The notes under the pieces were generated by a model, which saw only the letters and a program-made list of their open reading frames with translations, had not been told where the DNA came from and made no database searches. A stretch of 64,000 bases of DNA from a virus, in IMG/VR virus record IMGVR_UViG_3300010153_000003, positions 1-64,000 of that record; one strand, 5' to 3'. Position numbers and translations under genes: made by a program. This document shows, in pieces, positions 33,876 through 42,128 of the stretch. The stretch's first letter is position 1. Each line of letters starts with the position of its first letter.

Positions 33876-34072
33876 GGTATTATTACATCTCCATGTTTAT
33901 CACAGAAACCTACCCATGTGAATTTATTACATTCACAATCTATGCACTCCCCATGACCTTTTTGAAAATTAGGCTTGTGGGAATTGACTATATCCATGCT
34001 ACTGCCACCAAAATGACCACATGAACACATCTCAAACGTTGCTTTGTCCATATCTATTTTATATTCGTTCAT
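33872..34072 (-). CDS. 66-residue zinc-finger protein
   Basis: CSCGHF (16-18), CIDCEC (43-48) and CDKHGD (57) suggest two knuckles. Both starts and stops overlap neighbouring genes. Function unknown. Confidence 0.6.
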   Translation of the reverse strand: MNEYKIDMDKATFEMCSCGHFGGSSMDIVNSHKPNFQKGHGECIDCECNKFTWVGFCDKHGDVIIP

Positions 34073-34195
34073 TTATATTTCATCTCTATTCCTTCTCATC
34101 TTGTAAAGTTGATGACATGGCATACATTGGCTTATACCACCATGACTTATGACTATAAGGCTAGGCACAAATGTTTTACAATCTCTACATATCAT
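34073..34195 (-). CDS. 40-residue zinc-ribbon microprotein
   Basis: CRDC (3-6) and CMPC (24-27) with basic C-terminus (MRRNRDE). Its ATG overlaps the stop of the membrane protein upstream. It resembles the gene at 33599 in spacing, which hints at duplication. Confidence 0.6.
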   Translation of the reverse strand: MICRDCKTFVPSLIVISHGGISQCMPCHQLYKMRRNRDEI

Positions 34196-34452
34196 TTCTT
34201 ATATTTCTTTTTAAGCAGGGAATACATTATCATTCCTACATTAACAATACTAACAATCTCTATAAGGTCAACGCCATAAAGAAGCCAATCCAATACAGGA
34301 TGGACACGACTAATAATACCTGCTTCAAGCATAATATCAGCGTTCCATACCATATGAGGTATCTGTATGAATTGTATTATGGCTATTAATATGACAGATC
34401 CTAGTATCTTGTTTTCATACCAATTCCAAAATTTATTCCACATATTCATCAT
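34192..34452 (-). CDS. Small membrane protein
   Basis: An 86-residue protein with two hydrophobic segments (about 18-34, VILIAIIQFIQI; and about 63-80, IVSIVNVGMIMYSLL) and a Lys-rich C-terminus. It is the first gene of the leftward zinc-microprotein operon. Promoter CTTATATTAG lies upstream on the minus strand. A holin, anti-host or membrane-anchoring role is possible. Confidence 0.6.
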   Translation of the reverse strand: MMNMWNKFWNWYENKILGSVILIAIIQFIQIPHMVWNADIMLEAGIISRVHPVLDWLLYGVDLIEIVSIVNVGMIMYSLLKKKYKK

Positions 34453-34485
34453 AATCTTTAAAGGTTAAATAACTAATATAAGTAT
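34453..34485. promoter_or_regulatory. Divergent promoter pair
   Basis: ATCTTTAAAGG (from 34454) faces rightward to ATG 34486; CTTATATTAG on the minus strand faces leftward to the membrane protein. The 33-bp spacing again implies mutual exclusion. Confidence 0.45.
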
Positions 34486-34755
34486 ATGTACATGGACTTT
34501 AGGCTACACGACGACCGTGACTCCAAAGAACACGGTGTTACACTATTTGAAGGCAAGGGTAGAATATTGGTGTATTTAAACCACCATGAAAACATAGAGG
34601 ATATATATTCAACTATTCAGCACGAATGTATTCATTGGTGTCTAGGCAAATATAACCATGTTGAGATTGACGACTACCAAGAACATGACCTAATTTTCAG
34701 GACTATGTGGGCTAATGACTATATTCCAGATGAATATGATACCCATACCTATTAA
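34486..34755 (+). CDS. Mini HExxH metallopeptidase-like protein
   Basis: An 89-residue protein, the only rightward gene in this block. STIQHECIHWCLG holds the zinc motif H46-E47-x-x-H50, with His67 (EHDLIF) as a possible third ligand, a layout like that of SprT/WLM-type peptidases. Strongly acidic C-terminus (DEYDTHTY). Too short for a known full-size family, so activity is uncertain. Confidence 0.55.
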   Translation: MYMDFRLHDDRDSKEHGVTLFEGKGRILVYLNHHENIEDIYSTIQHECIHWCLGKYNHVEIDDYQEHDLIFRTMWANDYIPDEYDTHTY

Positions 34756-34805
34756 GAAAGCAAAAGGATAGATAAGTATGGATAAGGAACGACTAAGTAA
34801 TCCCC

Positions 34806-35132
34806 TTAAACTCGCCATTCTTGTGTCGCCTCCATAACTTGATCTATCGTTTCATTGACCATTCTACTAGATACCACATCATTCATGTCTATATAACCAT
34901 GAAGTAAATGTTCGTGATCTCTTATTGCACGTTTTATTTCTATTTTAGCTTCCATGAATCTTTCTTGTAGATTAATATCTTTTGGATCTTTTTTTAATCT
35001 TGTTTGCAATTCTGTGGCTAGATCACATATACATAATAAGATTGATCTTCTCTCATACAAGTTTTCTCGTAACTCGAAGTTTTTTACATCATCTTGTGCT
35101 TTCTTGTGTATGTCATCAAATGGATTATTCAA
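34806..35132 (-). CDS. Helical protein of unknown function
   Basis: A 108-residue, mostly helical protein starting at TTG (35130-35132), overlapping the stop of the upstream gene. The region RRSILLCICDLATELQTRLKK looks like a coiled coil. No motif recognised. Confidence 0.5.
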   Translation of the reverse strand: MNNPFDDIHKKAQDDVKNFELRENLYERRSILLCICDLATELQTRLKKDPKDINLQERFMEAKIEIKRAIRDHEHLLHGYIDMNDVVSSRMVNETIDQVMEATQEWRV

Positions 35133-35271
35133 TGTCTTTCTCCATTTTTCTACGAATTTCGTGCAACTCGTCTATTGGAAAGGTTGAAGATCTTTCTTTA
35201 CCCAAAGAACGTGGGGTAAATAGAGTGAACAACCTATCCCTTAATCTTGTAATTGTTTTAAAACTGTTCAT
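35125..35271 (-). CDS. 48-residue basic microprotein
   Basis: ATG at 35269-35271, stop at 35125-35127. Basic, with KTITRLRDRLFTLFTP and RRKMEKDIE helices. It fits the stop-start overlap pattern with the downstream gene. Confidence 0.5.
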   Translation of the reverse strand: MNSFKTITRLRDRLFTLFTPRSLGKERSSTFPIDELHEIRRKMEKDIE

Positions 35272-35282
35272 TAAAAAAGGGG

Positions 35283-35558
35283 TTAAATGGGTTTAGCCAA
35301 TATTGGCACTCCCATTATGTTGAGAATAGATTCAGCGTCTACTCTAAATTTATTCTCGATTCTCCCATTGTTGTCAATGGTAAAAGTAAATCCATTACCA
35401 ACTACATCATAGGCAATTTGTAGTAACGGTTTGCCTTGTTTGTAGTGAGTAGATTTTCTACTTCTATTTGACTTTCTTGTAGTGGTTGATCCTACAAGTT
35501 TGGCAGATTTAACTGCCTTTTTCTTGCTAGATTTACTAGCGATTTTTGTCTTTGACAT
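35283..35558 (-). CDS. Basic small protein
   Basis: A 91-residue protein with a very Lys/Ser-rich N-terminal half (SKTKIASKSSKKKAVKSAK) and a beta-prone C-terminal half (LLQIAYDVVGNGFTFTIDNN). Chromatin- or DNA-binding character is likely from charge. It overlaps the next gene by 23 nt. Confidence 0.5.
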   Translation of the reverse strand: MSKTKIASKSSKKKAVKSAKLVGSTTTRKSNRSRKSTHYKQGKPLLQIAYDVVGNGFTFTIDNNGRIENKFRVDAESILNIMGVPILAKPI

Positions 35559-35793
35559 TATCTAAATCCAACTTTAATACATTTTGTGCATTATATCTAA
35601 GTTGGTCGAACTTTTTATCGTTCTCGAATCCTGTCCACCAATTTTGTTTGCAATCCAATGATTTTTCTTTCTCTTGGTGGTCTATAAGTTCTTGGTCGCC
35701 ATAAGAACCATAGTATTCAAAGTTGTTTTCACATTCACTTTTTCCGTGAACTGACCATCTGCCTTTACATCTGATTAGATGTTTGGGTTTCAT
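35536..35793 (-). CDS. Small protein with Trp and Cys motifs
   Basis: An 85-residue protein with CKGRWSVHGKSECENN near the N-terminus and later CKQNWWTGF. It has only three Cys, so zinc binding is uncertain. Coupled upstream by ATGA. Confidence 0.5.
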   Translation of the reverse strand: MKPKHLIRCKGRWSVHGKSECENNFEYYGSYGDQELIDHQEKEKSLDCKQNWWTGFENDKKFDQLRYNAQNVLKLDLDNVKDKNR

Positions 35794-35963
35794 TGTCTAT
35801 TTTTCAACTCCACTAGCATCCATAGCCAACGTGCCAATTTGTCATCATGCCATGATTCTAACTCATCTTGAGTTTCTCTATGCATTGGAATGAATCTGAC
35901 ATCTTTCTCCAGATTCATTATGTCTTTGATGATTTTGTTTCTTGTGTTGTTATTTGTGTTCAT
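35790..35963 (-). CDS. 57-residue helical microprotein
   Basis: MNTNNNTRNK start at 35961-35963, TGA overlapping the next ATG. A Trp-rich helix (ESWHDDKLARWLWMLVELK) dominates. It lies directly downstream of the VWA gene and could belong to that complex. Confidence 0.55.
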   Translation of the reverse strand: MNTNNNTRNKIIKDIMNLEKDVRFIPMHRETQDELESWHDDKLARWLWMLVELKNRQ

Positions 35964-35965
35964 TA

Positions 35966-37867
35966 TTAATTCCTCATCTGTCTAATAACTACATCTCGGA
36001 ATTTCTTAATAACTGTTTTCTCAGTATCTTCCATGTCCATTGTGGTTATGTAACCTGATTTGCCAAACATTGTTTCCATTGAATCATCTCGACCTTCTTG
36101 TCTTCTACTAGACCTCATACCTATACCGATACCGAACACATTAACGTTCTTCTTTCTAGCCTGATTAACGTGTTTCCTGACTTGCTGTTCAGGTGTCAAG
36201 TTGGGTTCACTACTACTATTTGGATAACCATCAGTACATACAATGAGTAGTTTCTTCTTACCTTTCATACCTGCTAGTTTCTCAAGGGAGAAATTAACAC
36301 CATTAGGAGTAGGAGTGCCACCACCAAATATACCATTTGTTTGAATTGCACTTAGGTCTTTACGATCAGCAACTTCACATGCAGAAGTATAAGTTTCTGT
36401 GCCTGACCAAACTACACCTTTAAGTTTGACATTATTTATTCCCTCTATTGACTTGAATAATACTGCCATCATGTTTCTTGCTATACTTATTGGTTTGCCT
36501 GACATTGATCCAGAGGCGTCTATTGACACTACAACTGCCAAACTGTCATTAGGAACTGACTTGATATGTATATCGCCATAACCTCTTGACTTTCTTCTGA
36601 TTACAGCAGGTATTGATATATTATCTCCTGTATCTGCTATTTTTGGTTTGCTTCTAGCCTGAAGTAATTTGAATATTTTGTTGAGTTGCCTAGCAATCCT
36701 CATGTTTTTATATTCTTCGTTATAATCATAGTTAGGGAATCTTTCAGTTCCCTTATACTCTCTTATTCTATCGTCGCTGTTATCAGAATTGCCTCTACTT
36801 TGTCTTGCATCTTCTTCAATTTTCTTTCTGATCGCTTTGATTTTCTCTTGAGCAGAATGTTTTGATTGATCTAGTTGCTTCTCAATGTCTTTCTTGTTTT
36901 TACTGTTGAAATCCTTCATCTTTTCTCTCATATCTTGTTCTGTTTCTTCTTCGAGTTCTTTCTTATTGGTTAGTTCTCTATGATCACATTTACGATTCTC
37001 TTTGAATTGCTTCTTGAATAATGCATCAAGTTTAGGTTTTGATGTTATTGGCTTTTTTGGATCACTAGCTCCACCTTGTGGATTCATTCCATTGAACTGC
37101 TTCTTTAACCAAGGATTTACAGTAGTCTTTATGTAGTGTTTTGCTAATAATATACTAGCGTCATTATCTCGTTTTTGTATCTTGTCAATCACATATTTAG
37201 CGTCGCCAAACGTTCTTGTTACACAATCATTTCTAAACTCTCTAGCACAATGTAACGCTTCGATAGGATTCTTTGCCTTGTGGGATTCTGGTTTGAGTTT
37301 GCCCATACGCTTTCTTGCCTGAACAAATCGTTTGCCCGTTCCAAGATAGATAGCTCCCATTAGTGATTCTACTCTATGGTCTTCAATTATATTGAATACT
37401 GACCTATATATTTCAAGTGCTTTGTCTTGGTGTCCTTTAGGTATTTCTGATAGTTCTTCGTTAATATGTAAGTTAAACATATTATTGAAACTGTCAAACG
37501 CATAATGACCTAATTCATGGTTAAATGCAGTATATCTATTTAAACCTGCAACGGGTTTCTTAGGTATATTTATGATAAACTTGGGTTTGCTTCCACCCTC
37601 GTTTGCCTGAAAGATGTAATTCTCGCCATCTTGTTCCGTTACTTGTATATCTACACCTTTAACAGCACTAAATATGGATTTGGTTTTATCACATAGAGAG
37701 GAAAAGGATAAGACGGGTTTTCCATCTACCCAATCTACTTGTCCTATCTTTTCTGGGTTTTCAGAATAATCGACATCTGATTGACTATAATCGACTTCTG
37801 GTATATAATCCCAGATTTCTTCATCTCCATACAACTCGCCATCTGTATTTGTCTTATCTATTTCCAT
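35966..37867 (-). CDS. Metallopeptidase-VWA protein, CobT-like
   Basis: A 633-residue protein. The N-terminal domain contains FNHELGHYAFD, giving H117-E118-x-x-H121, and a later EDHRVE (about 162-167) that could supply the third ligand. A charged helical middle (QDMREKMKDFNSKNKKDIEKQL) follows. The C-terminal VWA domain has the MIDAS SIDASGSMSG (about 447-456), VCTDG and GIGIG. Such VWA-metallopeptidase proteins pair with a MoxR/CobS ATPase, which is the next gene upstream in the operon. CobT-like pairs occur in many archaeal tailed viruses; their virus function is not settled. Confidence 0.8.
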   Translation of the reverse strand: MEIDKTNTDGELYGDEEIWDYIPEVDYSQSDVDYSENPEKIGQVDWVDGKPVLSFSSLCDKTKSIFSAVKGVDIQVTEQDGENYIFQANEGGSKPKFIINIPKKPVAGLNRYTAFNHELGHYAFDSFNNMFNLHINEELSEIPKGHQDKALEIYRSVFNIIEDHRVESLMGAIYLGTGKRFVQARKRMGKLKPESHKAKNPIEALHCAREFRNDCVTRTFGDAKYVIDKIQKRDNDASILLAKHYIKTTVNPWLKKQFNGMNPQGGASDPKKPITSKPKLDALFKKQFKENRKCDHRELTNKKELEEETEQDMREKMKDFNSKNKKDIEKQLDQSKHSAQEKIKAIRKKIEEDARQSRGNSDNSDDRIREYKGTERFPNYDYNEEYKNMRIARQLNKIFKLLQARSKPKIADTGDNISIPAVIRRKSRGYGDIHIKSVPNDSLAVVVSIDASGSMSGKPISIARNMMAVLFKSIEGINNVKLKGVVWSGTETYTSACEVADRKDLSAIQTNGIFGGGTPTPNGVNFSLEKLAGMKGKKKLLIVCTDGYPNSSSEPNLTPEQQVRKHVNQARKKNVNVFGIGIGMRSSRRQEGRDDSMETMFGKSGYITTMDMEDTEKTVIKKFRDVVIRQMRN

Positions 37868-37890
37868 ATCTATGTTCCTCTTTCCTAGTG

Positions 37891-38787
37891 TTATACGTTC
37901 ACTCCAAACGTGTCTTGAGCTCTTGATCTCACTACTTCTCGTTCTTCAGCGTCAGCATATTTGATTAACAAACCACATTCAATGGCATTAATCAAACATT
38001 CATCTGGAGATAGTTTCATTGTTAGGAACGATCTGTATAGTTTCGTAAACAATGCTATATCTCTTACAGATATAACGTAATCAATCTTGGATTCTTTCTT
38101 CATAGACAACGTATCAACTGCCAATGACAACAAAGGTTGTTGTATGTTATCTTCGTCAATATCTGTCCAATCGATTACTTGTGCTATCTGGTCGCTTGTA
38201 GGGTATTCAATTACCTTTCCAACGAATCTTGATCTCAAATCCTCGTTCAATGGATTGACACCTGAATAATAGCTTGGATTTTGTGTTGCAATAATGGTAA
38301 ACTTCACACCATCATCTAAAGCATATCTCTCGTTATTGACATATATGCAACGTCTATCATCTATTACAGGATTCAACATTTTCTGTATCTCTGGATCTAA
38401 TGCGTTCAATTCGTCAAGATACAAAACTCCTCGCTTGTTCTTTGACTTGTTAGCACATAATATCGCAGTAGGCAACACGCCTAGTTGAAATACCGAATCC
38501 CCGTTATAGAGATGTTCACGACCTAATATGTCGCCCATTGTAGTTCCTGAACTACAACTGAATGTAACTAACGATGTATCGGTTTTTGCACAGGCTTCTG
38601 TAACTGCCATAGTTTTACCGACACCTTTCTCTCCTTCCATGAGAAAAGGTAACCCGTTCTCTATTGCATTTTCCAGCATAGAGAGTTCGTTACTCATCTC
38701 AATGTATTTGCCAAATCTAATTGGCTTGTAGAGGTCGAAATTTACGGGAACAGTAGGAATCTGTCCTTCGATTTCTTTTCTACTCAT
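37891..38787 (-). CDS. MoxR/CobS-like AAA+ ATPase
   Basis: A 298-residue ATPase with Walker A GEKGVGKTM (52-60), Walker B VLYLDELNAL (121-130), sensor IATQNPSYYSG (about 165-175) and LRSRFVGKVIE as the Arg finger. This is the MoxR family, close to CobS by partner. It precedes the VWA protein in the same operon, 23 nt apart. Together they should form a chaperone-like remodelling or metal-insertion complex. Confidence 0.85.
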   Translation of the reverse strand: MSRKEIEGQIPTVPVNFDLYKPIRFGKYIEMSNELSMLENAIENGLPFLMEGEKGVGKTMAVTEACAKTDTSLVTFSCSSGTTMGDILGREHLYNGDSVFQLGVLPTAILCANKSKNKRGVLYLDELNALDPEIQKMLNPVIDDRRCIYVNNERYALDDGVKFTIIATQNPSYYSGVNPLNEDLRSRFVGKVIEYPTSDQIAQVIDWTDIDEDNIQQPLLSLAVDTLSMKKESKIDYVISVRDIALFTKLYRSFLTMKLSPDECLINAIECGLLIKYADAEEREVVRSRAQDTFGVNV

Positions 38788-38870
38788 AACAACTCTCCGA
38801 ATATCATGGTTTGTATAGCAAAAAATGCCATGACGAGTGTTGTCGTATTGAATGTATTTACGCTATTCAT
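38784..38870 (-). CDS. 28-residue transmembrane peptide candidate
   Basis: ATG 38868-38870 encodes MNSVNTFNTTTLVMAFFAIQ then TMIFGELL, a single hydrophobic helix. Its stop overlaps the ATPase ATG, which favours translation. Could be a leader peptide controlling the ATPase. Confidence 0.4.
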   Translation of the reverse strand: MNSVNTFNTTTLVMAFFAIQTMIFGELL

Positions 38871-39465
38871 TATAAGTTTTGTAAAGTAATTCTCTCATAC
38901 CCTTATCTTTTAGTTTAAATAGAGAACTTCTATCAATATAATTCCTAGAATGTCCAACATGATGACTATGATTCTCATCTGTCTTATCGCTTCCAAAGTC
39001 AGAATCTGTCCAATTATTGTGCATATCAGCACAAGTTTCTGGACTATAATTGAAGTTACATGTACTTTCTGAACATGTCCACATATAGCTGTCTTTATTC
39101 CATATTACAGAATTACGACATAATGGACAAGTATAGTCTTGAGGTTCGAAGTTAGATTGATATATACGTCTACTAGAAACTATGTTGTTTTTAGTGCCTA
39201 ATTTGTTTATTTTTACTGTGAACAAGTCATGAGCAAATGAACTTTCCAAATCAATCGCTTCTTCTCGACCACCAAATGTGATCTCATACTCATATTTTTT
39301 AGTCCACCCATGTGGTCTTAGCCTAATTGATATAGGCACGTTGTTATTGTCATCTCCTGTTTGTCGATACCAATAACCTTTCTCATTCCAACCAACGCCT
39401 CTACCTCTAACTAACACATCTGGTCGATAGGAGCTGGTAAAGTTATTATGTTTTATTTTTTGCAT
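38863..39465 (-). CDS. Protein with C-terminal zinc domain
   Basis: A 200-residue protein. Residues 15-100 are beta-rich and aromatic; a C-terminal zinc domain holds CPLC (113-116), CSEST-C and CADM-H, with HSHH later. It belongs to the ATPase-VWA operon and overlaps the membrane peptide by 8 nt. Function unknown. Confidence 0.55.
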   Translation of the reverse strand: MQKIKHNNFTSSYRPDVLVRGRGVGWNEKGYWYRQTGDDNNNVPISIRLRPHGWTKKYEYEITFGGREEAIDLESSFAHDLFTVKINKLGTKNNIVSSRRIYQSNFEPQDYTCPLCRNSVIWNKDSYMWTCSESTCNFNYSPETCADMHNNWTDSDFGSDKTDENHSHHVGHSRNYIDRSSLFKLKDKGMRELLYKTYNE

Positions 39466-39489
39466 AATCGTAATAAAAAGTACAGGTGG

Positions 39490-39690
39490 TTAGCCTGTGA
39501 AACTAAATTCGTCAGCTTGTTCTTTGGACAAACCGAACTTCTTAGCGAATAATTTGACACGCTTCATGAATCGTAGATTATTTCTCTCTCTACTATTAGT
39601 TGCGTCTTTCCATCTTCGCCATGTTCTTTTCTTGTCAGATCTAGGTAACTTAACACCTGTTTCTAAATCTATTCTTCTTGACATAATCAT
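39490..39690 (-). CDS. Small basic protein
   Basis: A 66-residue protein, rich in Lys/Arg (RSDKKRTWRRWKDATNSRER). ATG 39684 (MSRRIDLE) is an alternative start. Probably binds nucleic acid. Confidence 0.5.
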   Translation of the reverse strand: MIMSRRIDLETGVKLPRSDKKRTWRRWKDATNSRERNNLRFMKRVKLFAKKFGLSKEQADEFSFTG

Positions 39691-39764
39691 AAATTGTTAG
39701 ATGACGTATCTACGTTCTTTCTAACAGTAATGAAGCACTTTGGTTGTAGTTGCTCATCTACCAT
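39687..39764 (-). CDS. 25-residue ORF
   Basis: ATG 39762-39764, stop overlapping the next ATG (TGA at 39687-39689). MVDEQLQPKCFITVRKNVDT and a short tail. Kept because of the overlap pattern; weak on its own. Confidence 0.3.
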   Translation of the reverse strand: MVDEQLQPKCFITVRKNVDTSSNNL

Positions 39765-40015
39765 AGTCTTTCCATCTCAGAACAAAACAAATCAGTTTGT
39801 ATCTGTTCGTCATCAATATCTTTTTGGAATCTTTCAATCATCTCGTAATCTTCGTGTATTTGAGGGGATTCTATTACATCTAGACTTGTACTATTTAGAG
39901 CCTCATAGGTTTTTGTATCACAAGTATTACAAAAGTAGATATTGAATCTGTCGTCGTTATCGGTCGATATATATCTAATCCTATGATCCTTCCCATTTGG
40001 ACATTCGATCGTCAA
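39758..40015 (-). CDS. Zinc-knuckle protein
   Basis: An 85-residue protein: CPNGKDHR (5) and CNTC (29-32) form an N-terminal zinc ribbon with one His, followed by an acidic helix. Coupled upstream by ATGA at 40012. Confidence 0.6.
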   Translation of the reverse strand: MTIECPNGKDHRIRYISTDNDDRFNIYFCNTCDTKTYEALNSTSLDVIESPQIHEDYEMIERFQKDIDDEQIQTDLFCSEMERLW

Positions 40016-40410
40016 TGTCTTTTACCCTCTAGGAAGTCAACTGCACTACCATAGCCGTGTTTTTCGAGTATGACTTTCATTCCTCTGTCCTGCATAGCTC
40101 CTAATGTATCAATGAATGTCATATTTATCTCTCTTGAAAAGTCTTTATGAACATCTTCAAGATTCTTACAATTTGTGAAAGGCTTGACCATTTTATTGTA
40201 ACTATTTATACCTGCCTTTATTAATTCCTCATTCATTTTGTGGACAGATAGACCTGTTTTCTTACCATACCAATCATAGAATTTATTATATGAATCTTTA
40301 CGAACTTGTGATACGTCTTTCATTACAGCTTCATATCCCTCGCCCTCAATTATCTTTTTGATGGATTCTATCTCGTCATCATCTAAATCTCTGCCATATA
40401 TGTCGGTCAT
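40012..40410 (-). CDS. Helical protein of unknown function
   Basis: A 132-residue, acidic, helical protein (DDDEIESIKKIIEGEGYEAV; NEELIKAGINSYNKMVKPF). No motif. Coupled on both sides by overlaps, part of the leftward operon. Confidence 0.55.
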   Translation of the reverse strand: MTDIYGRDLDDDEIESIKKIIEGEGYEAVMKDVSQVRKDSYNKFYDWYGKKTGLSVHKMNEELIKAGINSYNKMVKPFTNCKNLEDVHKDFSREINMTFIDTLGAMQDRGMKVILEKHGYGSAVDFLEGKRH

Positions 40411-41126
40411 GGTAACTTCTCACTCTCCATATTTTCGCCTTTATAATCTTCCATGAGTTTTAACTCTATATTACCATCTTGCTCGAATATCATGTCATAC
40501 ATGGCATTATAATTGGCATCTCCTTTCTTAGTGTTACCTTGAACGATAACTATATCCTTAGATGACGGATCATTAAGAATATCTCCATAACTGTATTGTT
40601 TCAATGGCTTTTGAGTTGTTTTCATACTAGCCTCTCCACAAAAACAATATGCGTCAGGATTCTCATGGTAAACTATGCTCTTTAAGTAGTCCATTGGAGA
40701 TACATCTTGTCCTTCTACTTCAATAGGCACGACACCGAGTTTCTTAAGACCTTTTACCCATAGGAATACGAGGGGGGTTGCTCTAGCTTCAGTATTAGTA
40801 AGATTTTTATAAACATCAGTACATATACCATAGAACTTGTCAGTAGTGAAACTGTCTTTTGACACCTCATCAGTACGTTCATGTGAAATACTAGCCATAC
40901 TTCTCTCAATACACCTTGCTATCTCGTTGTCCTCACTCTTATTATGATGGACAGCTTGTTCAAGCAAAGCCAAAGAGGCATGGATAACATCTTTATCATA
41001 GCCGAGTTTTATGAGTTCCTTGAAGCTATCTTGAGGATCAACATTCCTAAACATTAGGCTTTGTAGCTTTTGAGCACATTTTAGTATTTGCTCTTTTTGT
41101 TCATCTGTAAATTCATTCATCATCAT
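40407..41126 (-). CDS. Helical protein of unknown function
   Basis: A 239-residue protein; the start can be any of three tandem ATGs (41126, 41123, 41120) behind an AAGGAG Shine-Dalgarno. Helix-rich N-terminus (QKEQILKCAQKLQSLMF) and a C-terminal half with YCFCGEAS. No family recognised. Confidence 0.55.
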   Translation of the reverse strand: MMMNEFTDEQKEQILKCAQKLQSLMFRNVDPQDSFKELIKLGYDKDVIHASLALLEQAVHHNKSEDNEIARCIERSMASISHERTDEVSKDSFTTDKFYGICTDVYKNLTNTEARATPLVFLWVKGLKKLGVVPIEVEGQDVSPMDYLKSIVYHENPDAYCFCGEASMKTTQKPLKQYSYGDILNDPSSKDIVIVQGNTKKGDANYNAMYDMIFEQDGNIELKLMEDYKGENMESEKLP

Positions 41127-41190
41127 TCTCCTTATTCAATAGATGTTTTATTTTGTCTAATGTATTACACATTATCATATAATCACACAT
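41113..41190 (-). CDS. 25-residue ORF
   Basis: MCDYMIMCNTLDKIKHLLNK and five more residues, from ATG 41188-41190. It ends just inside the next gene's start codons and carries its Shine-Dalgarno, so it may act as a coupling peptide. Low support alone. Confidence 0.3.
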   Translation of the reverse strand: MCDYMIMCNTLDKIKHLLNKENDDE

Positions 41191-41317
41191 GACTTATCTC
41201 CTTATCATTCAAGATGTAACTAACAGGGTGGTCAGTTTTCCATGTTTCAACTGCATCTCTGTCGGGGTGTACTGCATTAGCTAAATATCCTCTATTTTCA
41301 CAATGCCAATGTGTCAT
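41183..41317 (-). CDS. 44-residue microprotein
   Basis: MTHWHCENRGYLANAVHPDR start at 41315-41317. Contains one Cys and several His. The start overlaps the previous stop (ATGA) and the stop overlaps the next ATG. Possibly a compact metal-binding peptide. Confidence 0.45.
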   Translation of the reverse strand: MTHWHCENRGYLANAVHPDRDAVETWKTDHPVSYILNDKEISHV

Positions 41318-41532
41318 ACTTGACCACTCTCACTAGGATTTACAGGTATTTCCTTATCTGTATTCTTATCATCTCCCCATTCGGAAACATGTGATTCTTG
41401 TAGATGACAATAGTAACAATTAACAACACCAATAGAGTCAGAATGAGTTTCACAATGGTTATCATTCATCTCTCTACTGCATGTATTACAGGTTTTGACG
41501 TTACCTTCTTGGTCTTTGGTTTTCATTTCCAC
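41314..41532 (-). CDS. 72-residue zinc-finger protein
   Basis: CNTC (15-18), CETH (27) and CYYCH (39-42) give a plausible zinc site, with an acidic C-terminus. In the leftward chain by overlaps. Confidence 0.6.
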   Translation of the reverse strand: MEMKTKDQEGNVKTCNTCSREMNDNHCETHSDSIGVVNCYYCHLQESHVSEWGDDKNTDKEIPVNPSESGQV

Positions 41533-41879
41533 TCCTCTAACACATCATCACTAAATTCTTTTCTGTTGTTCATTTTGTGCATGTGATCTACCTCGTCAAT
41601 CATATCACGAAGATTATTTGATTTTATGTCGTGGTTTTTAGACACATATTCCAAGTCTTGACAAGTAGGTGGACATTTTGAATGGTCGCCATTTCTATGA
41701 CTCACAAATGCACTTAAACATTTGGCAACACCAACTCTTTCTTTTTCAGAAAGTCCCATTCTACCTAGTTCTTCCCATTGTTCGTCTAATGGTTTGCCTT
41801 CTTTTGCCCATTTCATCATTTCAATACTAGCATTAACCTGTCTTTCCATTTTATCTTTCATTTTGTCATTCATTTTCAT
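41523..41879 (-). CDS. Helical protein with Cys/His
   Basis: A 118-residue protein: Met/Lys-rich N-terminal helix and a central CPPTCQDLEY region with His nearby (SHRNGDHSKCPPTC). Weak zinc potential. Overlaps both neighbours. Confidence 0.5.
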   Translation of the reverse strand: MKMNDKMKDKMERQVNASIEMMKWAKEGKPLDEQWEELGRMGLSEKERVGVAKCLSAFVSHRNGDHSKCPPTCQDLEYVSKNHDIKSNNLRDMIDEVDHMHKMNNRKEFSDDVLEEWK

Positions 41880-41949
41880 CTACCTCATCAGCATATTCAA
41901 TGAACATACTAGAATAATCAGTATCAGATAATCTACTGATTATTTTCAT
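41866..41949 (-). CDS. 27-residue ORF
   Basis: MKIISRLSDTDYSSMFIEYA plus an acidic tail, ATG 41947-41949. Its start overlaps the stop of the 30-residue leader (ATGA). It could be a second leader peptide behind promoter P1. Confidence 0.35.
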   Translation of the reverse strand: MKIISRLSDTDYSSMFIEYADEVDENE

Positions 41950-42038
41950 ACTAAACTCCTAGCAAATGCCAAACTGATACTCCTAATAAATCCCTGTTGG
42001 TCTTGTTTTGCTGTTATATATGTTGTGTTATATTTCAT
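41946..42038 (-). CDS. 30-residue leader peptide candidate of P1 transcript
   Basis: ATG 42036-42038 (MKYNTTYITAKQDQQGFIRS then a Leu/Ala/Ser tail). It is the first ORF downstream of promoter P1 (42099-42111) and is preceded by ATTACAGTTATG, the same 12 nt that precede the start of the P2-driven gene. TGA overlaps the next ATG. Confidence 0.45.
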   Translation of the reverse strand: MKYNTTYITAKQDQQGFIRSISLAFARSLV

Positions 42039-42098
42039 AACTGTAATATTTGATATAATCTGTCGAACTGCTCGACGACGGTTTTATTTTGCGTTCGG

Positions 42099-42111
42099 GG
42101 TATTTAAACCC
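42099..42111 (-). promoter_or_regulatory. Leftward promoter P1
   Basis: GGGTTTAAATACC on the minus strand, flanked by GTTCGG and CCGAAC arms (42093-42098 and 42113-42118), an inverted repeat spanning the TATA. About 25 nt downstream, the presumed transcript begins with the hairpin GTCGA-GCAGT-TCGAC. Confidence 0.6.
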
Positions 42112-42128
42112 ACCGAACACCAATTCGT

